Source: Isotricha intestinalis (taxonomy: Eukaryota > Ciliophora > Litostomatea > Vestibuliferida > Isotrichidae). Taken from it: a stretch of 22,487 nucleotides of DNA. The position numbers and the translations under genes were made by a program. Below are positions 15,517 through 22,487 of this stretch, piece after piece. A model generated the notes under the pieces. That model saw nothing but the letters and a program-made list of their open reading frames with translations, was not told the DNA's origin and ran no database searches. The DNA lies in contig JAJJLU010003963.1 of assembly GCA_023807065.1 (NCBI GenBank), positions 1 to 22,487 on the forward strand, given 5' to 3'. Within the stretch, counting starts at the first letter, position 1. Every line of letters begins with the position of its first letter.

Positions 15517-17316
15517 ATGTCAAATCAATCAGAAACCCAAATCAATTTCATAAAAGATGAATCTGATCCATTAAAAGACAATTACGGAATATTTCCCTTT
15601 ATTCAAAGTCAAACAGATCCAGAACATAGAAAATCAATTCACTACAATACAATAAAAGAATTAAATTCATCATTTGAAGGAAAAGAAATTAGATTAAGAT
15701 CTCGTTTACAAAGAAGTAGAATTAAAGGAAAAGGAGGTTTCATTATTTTAAGAGAAGGAGTTTTCTCAATTCAAGGATGCCTTTTCGTCACTGAAGGAGT
15801 TGTCAGTAAACAAATGATTAATTTTGTCGATGCTATTCATTTGGAAAGTATTGTTGATATTGTTGGAAAAGTCAAAAAAGCAGAAAAACCTGTTGAAAGT
15901 TGCACTCAAAAAGATATTGAATTAGATATTATTAAAATTTACCTTATATCTAGTGCTACCAGTGTATTACCTTTTCAAATGGAAGATGCTTGTAGGAAGG
16001 TTAATCCTGAATTAGAAGAAGATGATTATGTTCCACCTGGAGAAGAAAAGAAAGAAGAAGAAAAGAAGGGAGAAAAAAAGAAGGAAGAAAAAAAAGAAGA
16101 AGAAAAGAAAGAAGAAGAAAAGAAGGGAGAAGAAAAGAAGGAAGAAAAAAAAGAAGAAGAAAAAAAAGAAGAAGAAAAAAAAGAATTAACAGAAGAAGAA
16201 AAAGAACGTAGAAAGAAAGAAAAAGCGGAAAAAAAGGCAGCAAAAAAAGCAGAAAAAGCTGAGAAAAAGAAGCAACACCAACAAGAAAAACAAGAAAAGC
16301 ACGAAAAAGGAGAGAAGAAAGACATTGTTGTAAAAATGAAGACTCGTTTAGATAATCGTGTCCTCGACCTTCGTGTTCCAGCAACTCAATCACTCTTCCG
16401 TCTCCAATCAGGAGTGAGTACCCTATTTCGGGAATTCTTTCGTTCTAAAAACTTTATTGAGATCCACACTCCTAAATTAATAGCAGGTGCTTCTGAAGGA
16501 GGAGCAAACGTTTTTAAGTTGAAGTACTTTGATAGGGAAGCATGTTTGGCTCAATCCCCTCAGCTTTACAAGCAAATGTGTATCATCGGTGATATGAAAG
16601 GAGTGTATGAAATAGGTTCTGTCTTCCGTGCTGAGAACTCACTCACCAGTAGACATTTATGTGAATTCACAGGACTAGATTTTGAAATGGAAATAAAGGA
16701 ACATTTCTTCGAAGTTTTAGATGTAGTAAGTGATTTATTTAATTATATTTTTGATGGATTGAATGAGAAATTTAAAGATGAATTAAATATAGTTAATAAT
16801 CAATATCCATTCGAGCCAATAGTATATAAAAAAGAAGCATTAAAATTACATTTTAAAGAAGGTGTAAAATTATTAGAAGAAAATGGATATAAACAAGGAT
16901 TATATGATGATTTAGATACTGAAAATGAAAAAGCATTAGGAAAATTAGTGAAAGAAAAATATAATACTGATTTCTATATATTATATGGTTACCCAAAAAG
17001 CGCAAGACCTTTTTATACAATGCCTGATCCACAAGATGACAATTTTACTAATAGTTACGATGCTTTCATTAGAGGTGAAGAAGTTTTAAGTGGAGCTCAA
17101 AGAATTCATGATTATGATTTATTAATGAAAAAAGTTCAAGAAAAAGGAATTAATCCTGATACTTTAAAGGATTATATTAATGCTTTCAAATTAGGTGCTC
17201 CTCCTCATGGAGGTGTTGGTATTGGATTGGAAAGAGTTGTTAAATTATTCTGTGATGTTAAAAATATTAAAAAATGTGTTATGTTTCCTAGAGACCCTAA
17301 AAGACTTACTCCTTAA
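15517..17316 (+). CDS. Aspartyl-tRNA synthetase, cytosolic eukaryotic type
   Basis: Charges tRNA-Asp with aspartate using ATP. It has 599 residues against about 500 in the human cytosolic enzyme. The N-terminal anticodon-binding OB fold covers ~50-165 (SRIKGKGGFIILRE, SKQMINFVD, SCTQKDIELDIIKIYLIS). A Lys/Glu insert covers 176-268. The class II catalytic core begins at TRLDNRVLDLRV: motif 1 FIEIHTPK (P319), then GASEGGANVF and AQSPQLYKQM; motif 2 VFRAE (R371, E373); then RPFYTMPDP and GEEVLSGAQRIHD; motif 3 GIGLERV (R573). It ends MFPRDPKRLTP, the eukaryotic AspRS terminus. All catalytic motifs are intact. The first two thirds use more G/C-ending codons and CGT arginine than the last third and the neighbours. 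ATG 15517 is chosen because the frame is homologous from near this point. Stop TAA. Confidence 0.97.
   Translation: MSNQSETQINFIKDESDPLKDNYGIFPFIQSQTDPEHRKSIHYNTIKELNSSFEGKEIRLRSRLQRSRIKGKGGFIILREGVFSIQGCLFVTEGVVSKQMINFVDAIHLESIVDIVGKVKKAEKPVESCTQKDIELDIIKIYLISSATSVLPFQMEDACRKVNPELEEDDYVPPGEEKKEEEKKGEKKKEEKKEEEKKEEEKKGEEKKEEKKEEEKKEEEKKELTEEEKERRKKEKAEKKAAKKAEKAEKKKQHQQEKQEKHEKGEKKDIVVKMKTRLDNRVLDLRVPATQSLFRLQSGVSTLFREFFRSKNFIEIHTPKLIAGASEGGANVFKLKYFDREACLAQSPQLYKQMCIIGDMKGVYEIGSVFRAENSLTSRHLCEFTGLDFEMEIKEHFFEVLDVVSDLFNYIFDGLNEKFKDELNIVNNQYPFEPIVYKKEALKLHFKEGVKLLEENGYKQGLYDDLDTENEKALGKLVKEKYNTDFYILYGYPKSARPFYTMPDPQDDNFTNSYDAFIRGEEVLSGAQRIHDYDLLMKKVQEKGINPDTLKDYINAFKLGAPPHGGVGIGLERVVKLFCDVKNIKKCVMFPRDPKRLTP
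16042..16320 (+). repeat. Lys/Glu-rich tandemly duplicated insert in aspartyl-tRNA synthetase
   Basis: Residues 176-268 are almost only Lys, Glu, Ala and a few Gly/Gln. An imperfect unit of about 19 residues (KKEEKKEEEKKEEEKKGEE) occurs twice in a row, showing tandem expansion of GAA/AAG codons. The insert sits in the hinge between the anticodon-binding and catalytic domains. It probably forms a long charged single helix or disordered linker. Confidence 0.9.
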
Positions 17317-17404
17317 GAAAATTTCATTTTTCATTATTTTTAGTTTTTTTTTGTATTTATTTTGGGAAAAAAATTTTTAATTTTTAATTTTTTTTTTGAT
17401 TTAA

Positions 17405-17788
17405 ATGAATAACCAAGGAGATGGGTTGAATAATGATAATATTAATATAAAGAATGATAATTATGGTAATGGAGATTATGGTAATCAAATTGAAAGTTTA
17501 CATAAATTGGAAAAGAATGTTTTAACTATTGGGAAAGAAATTGGAAAAATATTTGCAACCATTGAAAATTCTATTGAATCTAACGATTATAATGCAAGTT
17601 TTGATTTCGAAAAAACTTTAGACCTTATTACTTCTACTAAAGAAGAATTACATAAAAAAGTTGATGAATTATATTCTAAAAGATCTTATTTTTATATGAA
17701 TCAATTAGATAATGATATTCAAGAAAGAGAAAATCAAAAAAAACAAATTATTGATTTTATTTTTCCCAAACAAAAAAATAATTTATAA
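17405..17788 (+). CDS. Small helical/coiled-coil protein of unknown function
   Basis: 127 residues, starting 88 bp after the synthetase gene in the same direction. Residues 1-27 are Asn/Gly/Asp-rich and probably disordered. Residues ~28-118 are two or three amphipathic helices (ESLHKLEKNVLTIGKEIGKIF, EKTLDLITSTKEELHKKVDEL). Size, helix pattern and the LEK...IGKEIGKI start faintly recall small Mediator-type subunits such as Med11, but no diagnostic residue supports that. There is no signal peptide or membrane helix. ATG follows an A/T-rich leader; stop TAA. The frame has normal codon use for this window, so I take it as a real gene. Confidence 0.65.
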   Translation: MNNQGDGLNNDNINIKNDNYGNGDYGNQIESLHKLEKNVLTIGKEIGKIFATIENSIESNDYNASFDFEKTLDLITSTKEELHKKVDELYSKRSYFYMNQLDNDIQERENQKKQIIDFIFPKQKNNL

Positions 17789-18275
17789 TTAAAAAATTTA
17801 CTATAATATGAATAATAGAAATAAATTAATTTTTTCTATATTTCTTTTGTTTCTTCATTATTATTATTTCCTGTTATTTCTTTATTTTTTTCAATAAGTT
17901 TTTCTTCAGATTAATTGTCATTTCCTATATTAAGGAATTTAATTGTTTATTCACTTTGAATATTATCTTTAATTTTTCTTTTTAAATTTTTTTTCTTTTT
18001 ATTAAATAGTTTTTATCTTCTTTTTCATAAAAATATTCATTTATCTTAAATGGTTTAAAGTTTAAAAGTTTTATTATTCCATTATTATCTGAGTATTTTT
18101 AACTTAAAGAAAATAAAATTAAAATTTTGATTGCTTAAATTTTATAATTATTTCTGAAGAATTATAAAATATTCAAACAATAAAAAAATAAAAATATAAA
18201 CATACTTAAAAGCCTTTATTAAAAATATAATAAAAATAAAAAATTATTTACTAAAAAAACTCATTTTTAAATAAA
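17789..18275. other. Convergent intergenic region with possible decayed minus-strand coding sequence
   Basis: This is 487 bp between converging genes. About 17826-18110 is pyrimidine-rich on the plus strand, so the minus strand reads GAA/AAA-rich like the coding strands around it, but with stops. The outer parts hold no visible feature. Confidence 0.5.
17826..18110 (-). pseudogene. Possible coding relict
   Basis: Read on the minus strand, one frame gives a stop-free stretch of about 38 residues containing NNGIIKLLNFKPFKINEYFY and EKEDKNYLIKRKKI (about 18095-17980). A shifted frame then reads SEEKLIEKNKEITGNNNNEETKEI, interrupted only by TAA/TAG. Composition matches local coding strands rather than intergenic DNA. 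No parent gene is identified; the FKPF motif also occurs in the neighbouring minus-strand gene (YYIFKPFI), which may be chance. Confidence 0.35.
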
Positions 18276-19394
18276 TTAATAAAATTTATTCCCATCAACA
18301 AAAAAATCAATTTTTCTCAATCTAAAACCATTACTAGTTCCATAACCAAATTTATAAGTTCTATCATTATATCCATTAACATTAGATTCATCATTTCCAT
18401 ATTTTTCCAAATAATGTTCATAAGAATTTTTAGGAGTAGCAGAATAAATTAATCTAAAAGGTCTTTTTCTCTTTTTTAAATTACTATGAGCAAGTTTACC
18501 TCTTAAATTAGGAATAAAAGGTTTAAATATATAATAAGTTCCTTTTGGATCAAATTCTCTTTCAATTTCTTTGATTTTAACTGTTTCTTCTTCTTTTTTT
18601 GGTGACATTAAATTTTTATTCTTTTTAAATTTTTGATTTAGAAAATTTTTCTTACTAAAATTTTTAATTGCTGTTATTCTATCATTATTATCATAAAATT
18701 TATATTCATCTTTAAATTCTACTTTTATTTTTTTATTTTGATTTTTATCTAAATGAATATTTGGAAAATTATTCACACAATATAATAAATTTTTATTTGC
18801 TTTTTTTATACTTGATTTAATTGATCTTCTTTGATGTTTTTCATTTTCAATTTCTTTTAAATAATTTTCTTGACAAGGATATATAAATCTTTTATTTTCT
18901 GTTTTGTTTTCTTCAATTGAGTTTAAATTTTTATTATTTGTTTTTTTCTTATCAAATATAGTAAAATTTGCAGGATGCTCAAATTGAATTACATTATTAT
19001 TTAACATTTTAATACTTCTTAAATTCATTTTTCTTTTTGTTTCATGCATATTTTTTACTAAATTTTTATTTAAATTTGGATTGTTTATAGCTTCGAAAGT
19101 TGTTATCATTTCATCATCACTTAAATCAATTTTTTTTTCTTTTTCTGGATTCAAATTAAAAGATTCTTCTTCATTATTAATTATAACACTTTTTTCATTT
19201 TCTTTATTTTCTTTTATTTCTTCTTCATCTTTATTTATTGTTTCATCTTTTTCATTATGTAAATTATTATTATGTATTATATTTGTTATTTCTCCCAGTA
19301 ATTTTTTTTTAAAATGAGGCTCATATTTATATTTTATATAATCATCAAGGAGTTGTAATCTATCATATTGTTGAACTATATTTTTCAAATTCAT
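18276..19394 (-). CDS. Basic, mostly disordered protein of unknown function
   Basis: I do not recognise this 372-residue protein. Residues 1-45 are helical (NIVQQYDRLQLLDDYIKYKY). Residues ~45-95 form an acidic Glu/Asn/Lys block. A middle section of short basic segments follows (HETKRKMNLRSIKMLNN, SIKSSIKKANKN). The C-terminal ~90 residues are the most ordered-looking and least repetitive (GTYYIFKPFIPNLRGKL, KKRKRPFRLIYSATPKN, KFGYGTSNGFRLRKIDFF) and may be a conserved module. There is no membrane helix, signal peptide or zinc-binding pattern. Its ATG follows AATTAACTTCAATT. It lies 211 bp downstream of the coiled-coil/LRR gene on the same strand. Stop TAA. Confidence 0.75.
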   Translation of the reverse strand: MNLKNIVQQYDRLQLLDDYIKYKYEPHFKKKLLGEITNIIHNNNLHNEKDETINKDEEEIKENKENEKSVIINNEEESFNLNPEKEKKIDLSDDEMITTFEAINNPNLNKNLVKNMHETKRKMNLRSIKMLNNNVIQFEHPANFTIFDKKKTNNKNLNSIEENKTENKRFIYPCQENYLKEIENEKHQRRSIKSSIKKANKNLLYCVNNFPNIHLDKNQNKKIKVEFKDEYKFYDNNDRITAIKNFSKKNFLNQKFKKNKNLMSPKKEEETVKIKEIEREFDPKGTYYIFKPFIPNLRGKLAHSNLKKRKRPFRLIYSATPKNSYEHYLEKYGNDESNVNGYNDRTYKFGYGTSNGFRLRKIDFFVDGNKFY

Positions 19395-19605
19395 AATTGA
19401 AGTTAATTAATTATATATTATTAATTTAATATTGTTATAAAATAATTAAGGTAATTTAATTAATTGGAAGATTCAAAAATAATAATTTTCAATTTAATTT
19501 TCAAATGTTTTTAAAAATAACATATAAAAAAATTTAAATAATGTTATCTTTTCTTTTTTAATTGAAGATTTATCTAAGTATATATAATAATATAAATTTA
19601 AATTT

Positions 19606-22485
19606 CTATTCAAATATAATATTCTTATTATTATTATTTTGACAATTAGAAGGAACTTTATCTTTAGAAAATTTAAAAATAGTTTTATTATTTTTTTCAA
19701 TACTCTTACAAAAAGTATTAAAGCTTTTTTCTTCAAATTCATTATATTTTAAATTAACTTCTTCAATACTTGAAGAGAATTTTAAATTTTCAGCAATCAT
19801 ATTTAAAAACATAGGAGTAATTTCGCAACATTGAAGGGAAAATTTTTTTAAATTAGGACAAGATTTAAATTTACCCATTATAATAATTGGTCCCATAACT
19901 CCAAAAGAATTATTATCTAATTCCAATTCATTAATATTACTTTCATTTAAATAAAAAATAAAATTAGAAATACTTTCTTCTTTAAAACCACAATTATTAA
20001 CTTTTAATATATTTAAATTTGAATTTTTTTTAAAAGTAACTCCAATAATATTTGCACTTTGAGCATTAATTGTATTTCCGCTTAAATCTAATATTTTTAA
20101 TTTTGGATTTATTGATAAAAATTCTGCAACTGAAGAAAAATCTTCTTTTTGCAAATTATTATATGCTAAATTTAATTCTATTAAATTTGAACCATTTGAA
20201 GTTAAAGTATTAAATAATGAACTTAAACCTGAATCATTAATATTATTATTACTTAAATTTAATCTTTCTAAAATTTCATTTTTTGTTATTGCTTCTGATA
20301 AATAAAATGTCCCATTTGATGTTATTGAATTTTTACTTAAATTTAATGATTTAATTGTTTTATTTACTTTAAATATTGATACAAAACTTTTTATATCATC
20401 ATCTTGAATTTCATTATCAGTTAAATCTAAAGTTTCTAAATTACTTAATAATTTAATTAAATTAAAAATTTTTTGATTAAATAATTTTGAATCAATTCTA
20501 TTTTCTTTAAAAATGAAATATTTCATATTTTTTTTATATAATAAAATAGATGAAAAAATTTTATTAATTGCATTTTTGATTCCATAACTTTGATAAAAAC
20601 TTTTTAAATTTTGTTGAATTGTTGATTCAGTATTATCAATTGATAAATTTTTAAAACAATTAACAAAAGAAACTGAATCTGGATTATAAAATTTTAATAT
20701 ATGACAAATATTATCAATTTCTTCAGTTTTTAAAATATTATCAAAAATTTCAAATTTTAAATTTCTATTTGTTAAACTTATATAATTATTATATTCCATA
20801 AAGTATCTTTCAAAAGAATAAACTTCTTTATCTTCAATATATATTTTTCCATTTTTTAAATTGTGTAAAATTAACTCAACTAAAGTTCTAATTTCATTAA
20901 AATATATTTTATTATAATTTTGTATTCTTTTATTAACTAAAGGTAGTATTTCCTTTTGAATATATTCATTTAATTTAGTATCAAAATCAAATTTTTTTTC
21001 ATATTTTAAAATAAACATTTTGATTAAATCATCTAAATTTTTAGGAGCTTTAATTCTAGTAATAAAATTTTTATTTGTTATTTCATAACATATTTCAGTT
21101 AATGTTTGAGGATCGAAATCTTCAAAATTTATTTTAGATAAATTTAAATCATATTTTTTTAGAAGTGAATCAGGATCATTAAAGTCTTTTAAAATTTCAT
21201 CTCCATCCATTAAAATTTTTTTAGTGATTAATTTATCAAAACTTAAAAAGAATATATCTTCAATTAAGTCTTGTTCAATTGTTTTATTTGCAAAATTAGT
21301 ATAATTATTAAAAGTATCTTCATGAATATCATCTTTAAAAGAAATGGATAAATATAAATTTAAATTACCCATTATATTACTTATTATGTTTTGAAGCGTT
21401 ATTCCATTTTCTGATAAATATAAACATAAAAGATAATCTATTAATATTTCTTTTGTAAATGAAAATTTATCAAAAGAAGAATATTGTTTATTATTATTAT
21501 CATTTTCTTCTTTTTCTTTTTTTTCTTCTATTTCATTGTCATCCATTAAAGAATCCATTAAAACACTTTTATTTTTTGGATTTTCATATTTTTGTAATTT
21601 TTTTTCTTGTTCTTTTACTTTTAATATTAAATTTTCATAAATTTCTTTTAAATTTTTAAAGATATCTGATTTTTTAGTTATTTCATTTTTATATTCTTCA
21701 TTTTCATTTTTTAATTTTTCTAAATTTTTTTCTTGATTATTTAATCTTTCATTTAATTCTTTTATTTCTTTTTCATATTTATCAGTATTTTCTTTAATTT
21801 TTTTTTCATAATTTTTTTTTTGATTTTCTAAATTATTTTCTGAATTTTCTTTTAATTCATTAATATTTTTTTCATAATTTTTTCTATCATTAATAATTTG
21901 ACTATCATATTTATCTTTTAAATTTTCAATTTCTCTTTTTCCTTTTTCCCATTCATCTTTCATTATATAATAATTTTTAATAACATCTTTTTCTTTTTCA
22001 AATTGAATTTTAATTAAAATTAATTCATCATTTTGACTTTTTAAATTTTTAATTTCATTTTCTAAAATTGAAATATTAGAAGAAAATTCAGAATTAATAT
22101 TTTTAACATGATTGATTTCATCATTCAATTGATTATTTTTTATTTTTTCATCTTTTAACTCACTTTCCAATTTTTCTATTTTTTTAAAAGATTCAATTAA
22201 ATTTTGATCCCATAAACTCCATTTTTTAAAATTTTCAATTTCTTGAGTTTGAATACTATATTTTTCTTCCCATTGAACATTATCAGTATATAATAATTGA
22301 ATTTCATTTTCTTTTTCTTGAATCGTATCTTCATTCTTTTTTATTATATCATCTTTTTCAATTATTTTATCAGTTAATTCTTGTATTTTTATTGAATTTG
22401 CATTTAATATTTTTTCCTTTTCAGAAATATTAACATTCATCAATCTAATTGAATCATTTAAATTTTTTATATTAATATTTAAATT
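19606..22485 (-). CDS. Coiled-coil plus leucine-rich-repeat (RI type) protein, 5'-partial
   Basis: The frame is open to the window edge; the first ATG is at 22440, about 944 residues from the stop. Residues ~1-290 are an almost continuous Lys/Glu/Asn coiled coil. Residues ~325-660 are a helical domain I do not recognise (IDYLLCLYLSENGITLQNII, IEDIFFLSFDKLI, LVELILHNLKNGKIYI). From ~669 to ~920 come nine leucine-rich repeats of 27-29 residues in the ribonuclease-inhibitor style (LETLDLTDNEI, IKSLNLSKNSI, LERLNLSNNNI, LIELNLAYNNL, LKILDLSGNTI and so on). An Asn-rich tail ends in TAG, the only TAG-terminated gene here. The protein probably acts as a scaffold; partners are unknown. Its N-terminus is shared with the gene at the opposite end of the window, so it belongs to a multicopy family. 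Confidence 0.88.
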   Translation of the reverse strand, partial: NLNINIKNLNDSIRLMNVNISEKEKILNANSIKIQELTDKIIEKDDIIKKNEDTIQEKENEIQLLYTDNVQWEEKYSIQTQEIENFKKWSLWDQNLIESFKKIEKLESELKDEKIKNNQLNDEINHVKNINSEFSSNISILENEIKNLKSQNDELILIKIQFEKEKDVIKNYYIMKDEWEKGKREIENLKDKYDSQIINDRKNYEKNINELKENSENNLENQKKNYEKKIKENTDKYEKEIKELNERLNNQEKNLEKLKNENEEYKNEITKKSDIFKNLKEIYENLILKVKEQEKKLQKYENPKNKSVLMDSLMDDNEIEEKKEKEENDNNNKQYSSFDKFSFTKEILIDYLLCLYLSENGITLQNIISNIMGNLNLYLSISFKDDIHEDTFNNYTNFANKTIEQDLIEDIFFLSFDKLITKKILMDGDEILKDFNDPDSLLKKYDLNLSKINFEDFDPQTLTEICYEITNKNFITRIKAPKNLDDLIKMFILKYEKKFDFDTKLNEYIQKEILPLVNKRIQNYNKIYFNEIRTLVELILHNLKNGKIYIEDKEVYSFERYFMEYNNYISLTNRNLKFEIFDNILKTEEIDNICHILKFYNPDSVSFVNCFKNLSIDNTESTIQQNLKSFYQSYGIKNAINKIFSSILLYKKNMKYFIFKENRIDSKLFNQKIFNLIKLLSNLETLDLTDNEIQDDDIKSFVSIFKVNKTIKSLNLSKNSITSNGTFYLSEAITKNEILERLNLSNNNINDSGLSSLFNTLTSNGSNLIELNLAYNNLQKEDFSSVAEFLSINPKLKILDLSGNTINAQSANIIGVTFKKNSNLNILKVNNCGFKEESISNFIFYLNESNINELELDNNSFGVMGPIIIMGKFKSCPNLKKFSLQCCEITPMFLNMIAENLKFSSSIEEVNLKYNEFEEKSFNTFCKSIEKNNKTIFKFSKDKVPSNCQNNNNKNIIFE

Positions 22486-22487
22486 TT
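22248..22487. repeat. Right arm of a near-identical inverted terminal repeat
   Basis: This is the reverse complement of bases 1-240 with two mismatches. It covers the 5' end of the minus-strand coiled-coil/LRR gene and runs to the last base of the window. The exact coincidence of the repeat with both window edges suggests a contig broken at a multicopy sequence, or a chromosome with inverted ends. Confidence 0.95.

Noticed and set aside
16001..16393. Minus-strand open frames rich in Phe/Leu/Ser opposite the Lys/Glu insert
   Set aside because: They are mirror images of the GAA/AAG repeat in the synthetase gene and have no independent coding support.
17195..17380. Small plus-strand frame overlapping the synthetase end
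   Set aside because: It overlaps motif 3 of the synthetase in another frame and ends in low-complexity Phe/Leu.
17405..17788. Naming the small helical protein as Mediator subunit Med11
   Set aside because: Only size and a vague helix pattern agree; no diagnostic motif was seen.
14653..18275. Ciliate-type code with TAA/TAG read as Gln
   Set aside because: Long genes up to 1,253 codons contain no internal TAA/TAG, use CAA/CAG for Gln, and end at TAA at the expected place (for example the AspRS terminus PKRLTP). The Gln-like stops in two gaps fit decay better.

Overview
The window looks like nuclear DNA of a very AT-rich unicellular eukaryote. By eye it is about 80 % A+T or more, with A-rich leaders before most ATGs. 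All recognisable genes are eukaryotic: a cyclin, a TBC Rab-GAP, RING/TRAF and C2H2 zinc-finger proteins, a cytosolic-type aspartyl-tRNA synthetase, a multi-membrane PAS (TmcB-like) protein and a coiled-coil/LRR protein. No gene needs an intron. TAA ends most genes, TAG ends one, TGA ends one doubtful reading frame, and Gln is encoded by CAA/CAG, so the code reads as standard. TmcB-like and DUF229-type proteins, RING-TRAF proteins and Asn/Lys-rich low complexity recall protists such as standard-code ciliates, trichomonads or anaeramoebids. I cannot fix the lineage from sequence alone.

Layout: (1) Positions 1-1241 (+) hold a 5'-open coiled-coil gene with an unrelated C-terminal half. (2) 1663-3135 (+) is a cyclin. 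(3) 3573-5624 (+) is a multi-membrane DUF229/sulfatase-fold protein. (4) 5879-11265 (+) is one large TmcB-like PAS membrane protein gene, broken by a frameshift near 9568-9600. (5) 11571-12791 (-) is a TBC1D20/Gyp8-like Rab GAP, divergent across 157 bp from (6) a C2H2 plus AT-hook protein at 12949-13674 (+). (7) 13861-14652 (+) is a RING plus TRAF-type zinc-finger protein. (8) 15517-17316 (+) is aspartyl-tRNA synthetase with a 93-residue Lys/Glu insert and an 8-codon upstream ORF. (9) 17405-17788 (+) is a small coiled-coil protein. (10) 18276-19394 (-) is an unrecognised basic protein. (11) 19606-22485 (-) is a 5'-open coiled-coil/LRR gene.

The most striking structure is at the ends. The first 240 bases and the last 240 bases are inverted copies with only two mismatches. 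Both carry the same reading frame open to the edge, so genes 1 and 11 are paralogues facing inward and cut at the same point. Homology then declines and the left copy switches to a different C-terminus. The window is probably a whole contig that breaks in a multicopy gene family, or a chromosome with inverted terminal repeats.

The genes are individually housekeeping or signalling functions rather than one pathway. Intergenic DNA shows strong strand asymmetry tied to gene direction: C exceeds G before starts and G exceeds C after stops. The extreme case is a 238-base stretch with no cytosine after the cyclin. Two gaps may contain decayed coding sequence.
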